In this document: positions 40,265 to 46,945 of the stretch, one piece after another
How the letters are laid out: each line of letters opens with the position of its first letter
How positions within the stretch are numbered: the stretch's first letter is position 1
Assembly: GCF_030269645.1 (NCBI RefSeq)
Contig: NZ_BSTR01000027.1
Location: 1 to 64,000 of the forward strand
DNA length: 64,000 bases
Source: Actinokineospora sp. NBRC 105648
Lineage (GTDB): Bacteria > Actinomycetota > Actinomycetes > Mycobacteriales > Pseudonocardiaceae
Direction: 5' to 3'
Made by a program: the position numbers and the translations under genes
Notes under the pieces: generated by a model
Database searches by the model: none
What the model was told of the DNA's origin: nothing
Seen by the model: only the letters and a program-made list of their open reading frames with translations

Positions 40265-41507
40265 TGGAGGCCGTCAATGCCTGGACCTGCCCAAGGTGGG
40301 CGTACGGAGCGAAACTGGGAAGTAGCTCGGTAATGCGCCGTTGGTTGCGACCAGACTGGGTAAGTACTGCCAGCTTCCACGCGTCTCCAGCGATGGAGGC
40401 CGCCGTTTCTGGTTCCGGCGTTTTCGTTACCCGGTTTGCTTCCATGAGGTGTGCTTGAGCCAAATCAATGAGGGTGCCGGAACGTTCCCGAACGTAGTGC
40501 TCAGGGAGCAGTTCGCAGGCGCTCTGCAACGCGGCAATAGCACCCGGTCCGTCTCCGAGACGTACCAGGCAGCGACCTTTCAGGCGAGCCGCATGTTCCG
40601 GGGCGTTAAAGAATCCGAGCCATGCCGGAACGGTGTCAGACTCGACTTGGTCGAAGAGCTGTTCGGCTTGCGCCAAGGCACGGGCACCGGCCGGACGGTC
40701 ACCGGCGAAGGCATACGCCTCACCCATCGCTTCGTAGAGCCAGGAACGCACGGCCGGATTAACGCCTAACCGTGGGGTGTTGGCGATCCGGAGCGCGGCC
40801 TCCAGCAAGCGGAGCGCTTCGTGACCGCGCTGGGCATGGAGGTGGATATAGCTCATGACGCCCAGCACGTAGGCATGGGCGCCAGGATTTTCGCCCTCCT
40901 GGGCACTGGACAGGGCAACGGAGCAAAACTGCCTTGCAGTGGCGTAGTCCTGGCCGTCAATGGCGAGCCAGGCAGCGAGCTGCGCAGTGTCGCCAAGCAG
41001 ATTGACGTAGCGCTGGTAGAGGGTCGAGGGCACCTGGTCAGCCGCAGTCCACAGGCGGTTGAGATGGGAGACGGTGTCGCCGTAGACAGCCTGGGCCCCG
41101 GCCTGGTAGTCGATCTGTCGATAGTGGCTCGTCAGAGCCTCGTACTGACTCAGAAGTTCAGCGTGCATCGGCAGACCTCCTGACCGTGGACTGCTTACCG
41201 CATCGACTGTACGGCCGGTGGACTGACCAAGCGGTGACCTCCACACGGGTACGGATGCCGGACGATGCTGACAGCCCCCCGCTGCATCAGGCGAGCGCTC
41301 TAACGGAGCCAGCAGTTCCCGCAGTTCCGCCTGGTCGATTCCCAGCAACCGCCCCAGCTTTGGCCATAGGTAGGGCTGGGGCTGCGACTTGCCCGTCTCC
41401 CACCGGCTGACCGTGGTGGGGTCCACGTGCAGGGCCTCAGCCAGTCGTTCCTGGGTGAGGCCCTGGGACTTTCGCCTGCGCGCCAGCTCCGTACGTCTGC
41501 CCGTCAT
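40257..41507 (-). CDS. XRE-family regulator with TPR repeats
   Basis: 416 residues from ATG 41507. The HTH is RTELARRRKSQGLTQERLAEALHVDPTTVSRWETGKSQPQ, near the N-terminus. A linker is followed by TPR-like helices (AQLAAWLAIDGQDYATARQFCSVAL, ALRLLEAALRIANTPRLG, PAGARALAQAEQLFDQ, GAIAALQSACELLPEHY). Streptomyces-type regulators of this plan sense peptides or small molecules. It presumably controls itself and the EamA exporter. Confidence 0.88.
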   Translation of the reverse strand: MTGRRTELARRRKSQGLTQERLAEALHVDPTTVSRWETGKSQPQPYLWPKLGRLLGIDQAELRELLAPLERSPDAAGGCQHRPASVPVWRSPLGQSTGRTVDAVSSPRSGGLPMHAELLSQYEALTSHYRQIDYQAGAQAVYGDTVSHLNRLWTAADQVPSTLYQRYVNLLGDTAQLAAWLAIDGQDYATARQFCSVALSSAQEGENPGAHAYVLGVMSYIHLHAQRGHEALRLLEAALRIANTPRLGVNPAVRSWLYEAMGEAYAFAGDRPAGARALAQAEQLFDQVESDTVPAWLGFFNAPEHAARLKGRCLVRLGDGPGAIAALQSACELLPEHYVRERSGTLIDLAQAHLMEANRVTKTPEPETAASIAGDAWKLAVLTQSGRNQRRITELLPSFAPYAHLGQVQALTASIG

Positions 41508-41777
41508 GTGGACAGTCTTGCATGACAGCTCACGGCTTGTGTTCGGGCGGTTGCCGCAGGTCAACAGGCTAAGTGCCAAGTTCCTGCCGGGTTGCCACCA
41601 GGAACTGCCGTGTTCTGGGCGCTCCATGGACAGGACAGTCAAAGTTAAGACACCCGGCACCGGGCAGACCACTACCTACACGTGGGGACGCCAGAGCCGC
41701 GTCCACCCCCGCCGCGTGCAGGGACGGCCCCGGTGCCGGGTGTCGCCACTCTCCGGCGACCGTGGAGCAGGCCAGGC
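41508..41777. other. Divergent control region
   Basis: 270 bases between the XRE/TPR operon (leftward) and the small genes at 41778 (rightward). It holds an inverted pair CACCCGGCACCGGG (41651-41664) and CCCGGTGCCGGGTG (41729-41742), 14 bp arms 64 bp apart, a candidate looping operator. Confidence 0.5.
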
Positions 41778-41981
41778 ATGACCGACGGCAAACAGAAGCG
41801 AGCTAAACAGGTGACATTGACAGTCACCCTCACCATTCCAGAGCTCGCGGCGCTCAGCAGCACCACCGTGGTCGTGACTTCGACCGCCGAACAGGTCGTG
41901 ATCAATAACGCCGATCGAGCGCTTCGCAAGATCCGGGCAGCGGCCTTGCATCATCCCCAGTTGCCACCGGTCGTGCGTTGA
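41778..41981 (+). CDS. Small hypothetical protein
   Basis: 67 residues from ATG 41778 (weak GGAG upstream). Sequence MTDGKQKRAKQVTLTVTLTI then a Ser/Thr/Val-rich strand region ending in a short basic helix (NNADRALRKIRAA). It looks like a small alpha/beta or ribbon-type protein. It is first of three closely spaced genes with the resolvase-like and the 77-residue proteins. Function unknown. Confidence 0.55.
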   Translation: MTDGKQKRAKQVTLTVTLTIPELAALSSTTVVVTSTAEQVVINNADRALRKIRAAALHHPQLPPVVR

Positions 41982-42016
41982 ATCCCCTTCCCCTCAATAT
42001 GATCGGAGGTCCTATC

Positions 42017-42385
42017 GTGCCCGCGCCCTTGGTCTACGGCTACGTCCGGGTTGTTACGGACGACCCACTGTTTGTGCGATCCTGCCGTGAAGCACTGGCA
42101 GCCTGGTGTGCCCGCGAGGGCTGGCATCTAGGGGCAGTCTTCACCGACATTGGTTCGCCGCTAGACGTGGACAATCGCATTGGCTTCCGTGGGCTACTGG
42201 ACGCGGTGATCCTGCCGCGGACTACAGCCGTAGTAATGCTGGACAGCGGGCACCTGTCTTCACGTATAGAGGTAGCGACTGAGCTTGTGCGGCAACTGCG
42301 CCGTGCGGGGGTAGCTGTGCGGGTCCGAGATGGTGACCTGCCACCGGGGGCTGGCAGCACCGAACGCAAGGCAGGTTATCGGTGA
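42017..42385 (+). CDS. Resolvase-fold protein lacking the catalytic serine
   Basis: 122 residues from GTG 42017, seven bases after GGAGG. LVYGYVRVVTDDPLFVRSCREAL aligns with the YxRVSxxxQ start of serine recombinases, but Val-Thr replaces the nucleophile region. GWHLGAVFTDIGSP and NRIGFRGLLDAVILPRTTAVVMLDSGHLSSR follow the recombinase fold. There is no HTH or zinc ribbon. It is probably a catalytically dead relative, perhaps modulating the element's recombinase. Its stop overlaps the next start. Confidence 0.7.
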   Translation: MPAPLVYGYVRVVTDDPLFVRSCREALAAWCAREGWHLGAVFTDIGSPLDVDNRIGFRGLLDAVILPRTTAVVMLDSGHLSSRIEVATELVRQLRRAGVAVRVRDGDLPPGAGSTERKAGYR

Positions 42386-42615
42386 ATCCCGAGGCGGAAC
42401 AAGACGACCGCTCGATTCGACTGGAATCCTGGGTCTACCTTACAGATGACGCCCCGATGTCCTTTGAGCTGGACTTCACGGTGGCCCGCCTGGTTTTTGG
42501 AGCACCGTGGGAGACGCTGCATGTTACGTGTACACTGGGAGCACTGGAGGCACTGGCACGCCTCATTGAGGAGGCACGGTCTGCCCTCGACGTGCCACCG
42601 AGGAATGAGAAATAG
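42382..42615 (+). CDS. Small hypothetical protein
   Basis: 77 residues, GTG 42382, overlapping the preceding stop (GTGA). It is acidic at the N-terminus (NPEAEQDDRSIRLESWVYL) and has a beta-rich middle and a C-terminal helix. No family is recognised. Translational coupling suggests it works with the resolvase-fold protein. Confidence 0.6.
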   Translation: MNPEAEQDDRSIRLESWVYLTDDAPMSFELDFTVARLVFGAPWETLHVTCTLGALEALARLIEEARSALDVPPRNEK

Positions 42616-42752
42616 ACTGGGGTAGGCGATGTTGCAGTGTTCCTCAAAATCGGGATGCTGGAAAGCAAGTCATATACCCGGGAGCAGATCAACCTGCACG
42701 TGACCCGATGAGTGGCGCAGCCCCGCCTTGAGGCTGAAGCTGCTTGATATTC

Positions 42753-44792
42753 TTATGGACCAGGAAGTAGGTTTTTGACCCGGGCAAGCAGGTATGATAT
42801 CTCATCTCTAGTCCGGCTTTCAATGTCCGAATTGAGCCAGTTCTCTGCGAATCGAATAGGAGAAGCAAGCCAGTCCTCCCGTCCCGCGCTCGCTTGCGCT
42901 TGCTCTAGCAGTGCCTTTAGGAAAGTGACCCGGTAGTCTTCGTGTAGGACGAGCCGTATGTCGAGACTTAGTGCCATTTCAACCAAGACACCATAGAGCT
43001 TTACTAATAGGTAAAGCTCTTTCGCCTCTGCTAACTGTATAACGTTGACACTACCGGACAAGATGTCTCTGCGAAATGTCCTACTTGGATAGACTTCGTA
43101 TGAGACAGCATGGAGGTCATCAATCAAAACACCATCAACACTTACGCTACGTCGTAGGGCCAAGAACATGGATTGATCCACAAGGACTATACACTCCCAA
43201 CCGGGAATATGCCCGTATGTCAAAAGGGCCTCGATCTGGAGATACCTAATGGTGTTCCTGGGGCCTAGTTCTCTCTCTACCTCGAAATATTTTGCCTCGT
43301 TTTGGAGCGCCAATAGGAAGTTCATGTCGGTTTTACGGCGCTCCTCACTTCGCAAGTCTCTCATTATCCGCCACGTGAGTGGATGCATAGTGATATTTGC
43401 AAACGGCGACGTGTTACTAGTGTTTCTTCGGATCAATCCATATTCTTCGAGCTTATTGTACGCAAGCTCAATTCTCATTTGATTCTTTTCCTGCGGCAGT
43501 ATCTGCCAAAAGACAAAGATTGCCGTATCTACTGTTGAAATTGCACCCATTCCCATAGAGGACAGCACACTGTCAAGGGCAGCAGTGACAATCTCGTTGA
43601 GTAGAATGTCTTCCAGGATTAGCTCATACAATTGCACTATTCTAGCTTTTTGTGCGGCCAGGGTTTCTATGAAGCTGATTGTTTCGGGTGCATTTTCAAC
43701 AAGTTTTTCTACAAATTGTGCGACACTAGTAATCCATGACTTCTTTAGGAATCTTGCCGCAAGCTCAAGTGCGAGCGGGCGGCGCCCGAGGGTAGATATA
43801 AGAGCCTGCACGTCTGCCTTAGTTATAGCGGGCAACATGCGCCCGATAAGTTTCTCAGCCTCTGACTGCGTAAACTCCATCAGTTCAAGTGCATCGAAGT
43901 TTCCTTGGGGACGCGTTCGGCTCGTGATGAGGATGGGAATTCCCGGATTCTCAGGAAGAAGTGTCGAGAGCTGATCTTCATTGAAAATATCGTCGACTAC
44001 TACCGCGCTCAACATACTGGGTGCTTCAAGCCGTTTGCGAAGGATGGCGGTACGTGTATGGCACTCCCATAAGGCCGGATCTACACCATCAGCAATTAAC
44101 GCACCAATGGTATCTGATTCGAGCGCTTTCCTGCTGGCGGGTCTTAGCTTTGCGGTCGGTCTCCCGTTGCTAATCTTAGCAGCCATGAGATCAGCCAGTG
44201 TTGATTTCCCTGTTCCAGGCTCTCCCCATATCCAGATTATTCTTGCACCTTGATTTACAAAGTCGGTAATTTTGCGAAAGTATTCCTCGCGCGCAACTAA
44301 GTTGTTTGAGTTTTCGGGTTCTATAGCTTGGCCGGATGTAGCAATTGTTTTGCGGTTGGCTAGTAATGCTGTGGATAATTGGTCAACTGCGTGATCAAAG
44401 TCGCGCTGTTGCGTCTTTATCGGGCAAGGGTATTCCGAGCGTTGGCTGAACCATTTGCGTCGCGCTCCAAGTTTCATATGCACTCCTGTGGGAGTATGAA
44501 AATTGAAAGCAACCATCGCAATGTGTACATACTGTATTTTGCGTTGCGCGACCGTAAGCGCCTGCCGTGCAGGCCGCGGTGCCAATTGAGCGATATGCCC
44601 ATTGATGATGTTTCTCAGCGCCCTTCGTACGTCGCGCAGATCACCAGAGGGGTCTACTGCTAAAAGCGCGCAAAGTTCCCCCAGTTCATTATCAAGCAGT
44701 TGCCTAAAGTCTGAGTCTGTACGCATAATGCCTTCATTACGAGCAAGCAGATGCAGTGCTTCGCGTAGTCGTGCGCGTATCTCCGTAGTCAA
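42753..44792 (-). CDS. NB-ARC-type STAND NTPase
   Basis: 679 residues. Walker A is GEPGTGKST at 190-198, Walker B AVVVDDIF near 263-270, sensor 1 ILITSRT at about 288-294, a GLPL-like GRRPLALELAARFL, and MHPLTWRIM in the winged helix in place of the MHD motif. The C-terminal part is helical and without clear repeats. Residues 1-70 form a small helical N-terminal domain of unknown type, possibly an effector-associated adaptor. STAND NTPases act as ligand-triggered switches, in bacteria often in antiphage defence or as regulators. Its AT-rich codon use contrasts strongly with the chromosome. Confidence 0.85.
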   Translation of the reverse strand: MTTEIRARLREALHLLARNEGIMRTDSDFRQLLDNELGELCALLAVDPSGDLRDVRRALRNIINGHIAQLAPRPARQALTVAQRKIQYVHIAMVAFNFHTPTGVHMKLGARRKWFSQRSEYPCPIKTQQRDFDHAVDQLSTALLANRKTIATSGQAIEPENSNNLVAREEYFRKITDFVNQGARIIWIWGEPGTGKSTLADLMAAKISNGRPTAKLRPASRKALESDTIGALIADGVDPALWECHTRTAILRKRLEAPSMLSAVVVDDIFNEDQLSTLLPENPGIPILITSRTRPQGNFDALELMEFTQSEAEKLIGRMLPAITKADVQALISTLGRRPLALELAARFLKKSWITSVAQFVEKLVENAPETISFIETLAAQKARIVQLYELILEDILLNEIVTAALDSVLSSMGMGAISTVDTAIFVFWQILPQEKNQMRIELAYNKLEEYGLIRRNTSNTSPFANITMHPLTWRIMRDLRSEERRKTDMNFLLALQNEAKYFEVERELGPRNTIRYLQIEALLTYGHIPGWECIVLVDQSMFLALRRSVSVDGVLIDDLHAVSYEVYPSRTFRRDILSGSVNVIQLAEAKELYLLVKLYGVLVEMALSLDIRLVLHEDYRVTFLKALLEQAQASAGREDWLASPIRFAENWLNSDIESRTRDEISYLLARVKNLLPGP

Positions 44793-44879
44793 TTGCTTCC
44801 TACCCTTCTGTGTCTCTGATGTATCTTACCTGAAATTAGACTTGACTAGCCACAATATTTGTGTCATTAATAGGTTCTT

Positions 44880-45197
44880 ATGCAAGAAGGTTTTCCTATC
44901 CCACCTGAACGCGATGAAACGCCTGAGCAGACGCATGATGATAGTGTTCCCATAGAAATGAGAAGAGAGCAATTCTCATTATGGGCGGATCTTAAGTTCT
45001 CTGATGAGGATCCGGGAAATTATATGCTGTATTGGGGTGATAGGTTTGAAAACCCTGATGAGCCGGAACTCATTACTCGATATCACGATGAATCCTTAGT
45101 GGAATTCAACGCGCACCACGGTACCGACTACACACTTGAAGAGCTACTTGGCCGCCCCGATCCGCGCACAGAGGCGGACAAACGTTGGTGGACATAG
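44880..45197 (+). CDS. Acidic hypothetical protein, divergent from the STAND gene
   Basis: 105 residues from ATG 44880. It is strongly acidic (PERDETPEQTHDDS, DEDPGNYMLYWGDRFENPDEPEL) with no membrane segment or recognised family. Codon use is as AT-rich as in the STAND gene, 87 bp away head to head, so the two were probably acquired together. Acting as a partner, sensor or effector for the NTPase is inference. Confidence 0.6.
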   Translation: MQEGFPIPPERDETPEQTHDDSVPIEMRREQFSLWADLKFSDEDPGNYMLYWGDRFENPDEPELITRYHDESLVEFNAHHGTDYTLEELLGRPDPRTEADKRWWT

Positions 45198-45360
45198 CCC
45201 TTCTGACCTGTGCATATGGCATGGCCACAACGTGGCCACTAGCCACTAGTTGGGTAATTCCCGACACATCTGTTGTGCTATTTCTGTCATAGCAACAACG
45301 GCAGAAGGCGCGTTGCGATTTACGCACCTCCCGGCGCAGGTCAGGATTGGTGATGCACCT

Positions 45361-45555
45361 ATGCTCCAGACCATCCTCTCTACCTCTGCATTTTTCATGG
45401 CCCTTGGCGTTCTCCTGGGCCATGGCCTGACAACTCACGCTCAGTACAAGCGTGGGCGGCGGCAGGACAAAAAGCAGCGGGACCTAAACGAACAAGAGCG
45501 ACAGGTCGATAACCTGCGGTTCAAGCTCCGCGGTCAGCAGGACAACGACGCGTGA
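45361..45555 (+). CDS. Small single-pass membrane protein
   Basis: 64 residues from ATG 45361. There is one hydrophobic helix (ILSTSAFFMALGVLLGHGL) followed by a very basic, heptad-like tail (YKRGRRQDKKQRDLNEQERQVDNLRFKLRGQ) suited to a coiled coil. No strong Shine-Dalgarno. Function unknown; it may belong to the transfer apparatus of the element. Confidence 0.55.
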   Translation: MLQTILSTSAFFMALGVLLGHGLTTHAQYKRGRRQDKKQRDLNEQERQVDNLRFKLRGQQDNDA

Positions 45556-45635
45556 ACATGTTCTCTGGGTAAGTTGGTTCGGAGGGCCACCACACTCCTC
45601 TCATATCGCAATACCATTCGTAGAAGGGGATCGTT

Positions 45636-45962
45636 ATGTCTTCTCTCCCCGAGCGCCTCTCCGGCGCTTTAAGCAAGTACGGCTACCAAGACGAACTCGG
45701 ATATCGCCCGGTGCCAGCTCGTGTCGTGCGAGCCGTGAACTACGGCGTTGCCGTGGAGCACGGCCGTGCCATTGTGCAGGCAGCTCGTGCACGGGCAGTG
45801 GAGCATGTCGCCGAAGAGGCCATGCAAGCGGCTGGACGGTTGAGCCAGTCGGAGGCGTTTTGGATGCGACACGCGCCGCAGGGAGCGGGCCGCTTCCAAG
45901 CCATTGCTGACCTTGCCGCTATGGCCTTGGCGGATATTGTATCGGAGGCCGGTCGTGATTGA
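45636..45962 (+). CDS. Hypothetical protein, first of a coupled small-gene chain
   Basis: 108 residues, ATG 45636 after AAGGGG. It is Ala-rich, helical and soluble (RAVNYGVAVEHGRAIVQAARARAVEHVAEEAMQ). No family recognised. Its stop lies within the start of the following membrane protein gene (overlap of eight bases), the first of several overlaps that run to 46669. Confidence 0.6.
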   Translation: MSSLPERLSGALSKYGYQDELGYRPVPARVVRAVNYGVAVEHGRAIVQAARARAVEHVAEEAMQAAGRLSQSEAFWMRHAPQGAGRFQAIADLAAMALADIVSEAGRD

Positions 45963-46260
45963 GACTCGGGTGCGGATGGTGCTGCTCGGACTGGCGGGCT
46001 GGCTTGCCATCGGGTTGCTGTTCAGTTGGGTGGCCTCTCTGGCGGTGTTCATGGTCTGGACGCTGCTCAGGTTGGGATTCATGTTGGCGGACGTACGGTT
46101 GTCTGCGGAGCGTGAGCGGCTGGCATTCCAGCGCCAAGCCATCGATGTGGAATGGAAGCAATTGGAGCGGCTCGGACAGGTGCGCTCAGTGTTCCTGCAC
46201 GCGCGGCGGGCTATGCAGGCTGAGGCCCAGCGTGACGAGGTTCAGGACGCTGGGCCGTGA
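45955..46260 (+). CDS. Small membrane protein with cytoplasmic coiled coil
   Basis: 101 residues from GTG 45955, six bases after GGAGG. Two adjacent hydrophobic segments occupy about 8-45 (LLGLAGWLAIGLLFSWVASLAVFMVW), then a charged helix (SAERERLAFQRQAIDVEWKQLERL). Coupled to the genes on both sides by overlapping stop and start codons. Probably a structural component of the element's transfer or maintenance machinery; unknown family. Confidence 0.6.
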   Translation: MIETRVRMVLLGLAGWLAIGLLFSWVASLAVFMVWTLLRLGFMLADVRLSAERERLAFQRQAIDVEWKQLERLGQVRSVFLHARRAMQAEAQRDEVQDAGP

Positions 46261-46466
46261 ACCCTTATCGAGGCAACCGACGGGCACGCACTCTACTACT
46301 GGTCACTGCTCTAGTGGCCGCACCAGTAGTGCTGGCGGCGGGAGCACGGGCAGCCGGACAAGTGCAAGACGCCGTAGCTGATGTTGTCATTGCTGTCCTG
46401 CCCTACCTGGCTGGGATCGGGCTAGTGGCTTGGCTGTGGGTAGCGGTATTCGGACGGCGGTTCTAA
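46257..46466 (+). CDS. Small two-helix membrane protein
   Basis: 69 residues, GTG 46257, overlapping the previous stop as GTGA. Basic N-terminus (NPYRGNRRAR), helix TLLLVTALVAAPVVLAAGA and helix IAVLPYLAGIGLVAWLWVAVFG. The plan is that of small TraC/VirB2-like or holin-like membrane proteins, but no family motif allows a choice. Confidence 0.55.
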   Translation: MNPYRGNRRARTLLLVTALVAAPVVLAAGARAAGQVQDAVADVVIAVLPYLAGIGLVAWLWVAVFGRRF

Positions 46467-46501
46467 TTCTCGATTCATTGCCTTATATAAGGAGGCGCCA
46501 T

Positions 46502-46669
46502 GTGCCACGAAAGTCACGGAAGCAACTGGTTGGGAAAGTCGAAGATCACGAACGCCGGGAGCGGGAGAAGTTGCTAGGCCAACTGGCTGAAACACTACGA
46601 ACAGAACGGTCAACGCGTAGAAGTGTCGGTACTTGCCACAACGAGCACATCCGTCCACCTGCGGCGTAG
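46502..46669 (+). CDS. Small basic protein
   Basis: 55 residues from GTG 46502, six bases after GGAGG. Very charged: MPRKSRKQLVGKVEDHERRE then a Leu-zipper-like REKLLGQLAETL. Possibly DNA- or membrane-associated. It is the last gene before the promoter/operator region at 46692. Confidence 0.5.
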   Translation: MPRKSRKQLVGKVEDHERREREKLLGQLAETLRTERSTRRSVGTCHNEHIRPPAA

Positions 46670-46691
46670 TGTTGTGAAATAGTTGTAGCGC

Positions 46692-46748
46692 TTGATTGTC
46701 TCAACTGTGAGACGTATAACTAATAGTGTACGTCTCACAGTTGAGACA
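46692..46748 (+). promoter_or_regulatory. Transfer-operon promoter with double operator
   Basis: A -35 TTGATT (46692-46697) and -10 TATAAC (46715-46720) are spaced by 17 bp. The spacer is filled by operator GTCTCA-ACTG-TGAGAC (46698-46713). A second copy, GTCTCA-CAGT-TGAGAC, lies just downstream (46732-46747). The two form 20 bp perfect inverted arms (46697-46716 and 46729-46748). The same operator stands before the XRE gene at 50252. Binding would block RNA polymerase. Confidence 0.85.
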
Positions 46749-46780
46749 CTTAACTACCCAGGGAGGCATTTGGACGAAGT

Positions 46781-46945
46781 ATGGCACGACAACAATGGAT
46801 CTTTCGGGTGACAAAAGCGGGACGCCACTTCCCTCAACTTGACCTCCTAGTCGCGGCACTACTTGCCCTTGGCGATCAGTTTGCCGCTGAACAGCAGACT
46901 GCAACTACAACGCAAGGCAGTACGCATAGGGAGGCTCAGAAATGA
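46781..46945 (+). CDS. Small hypothetical protein, first of the transfer operon
   Basis: 54 residues, ATG 46781, preceded by GGAGG at 46762-46766, rather far. Sequence MARQQWIFRVTKAGRHFPQL followed by a hydrophobic helix (DLLVAALLALGDQFAAEQQ). Its stop overlaps the start of the coupling ATPase gene (ATGA at 46942). It begins directly after the double operator, so it is the first gene under that control. Confidence 0.6.
   Translation: MARQQWIFRVTKAGRHFPQLDLLVAALLALGDQFAAEQQTATTTQGSTHREAQK

Noticed and set aside
41651-41742. Inverted 14 bp arms as transposon ends
   Set aside because: The 64 bp between them cannot encode anything and there is no second copy in the window; an operator pair is more likely.
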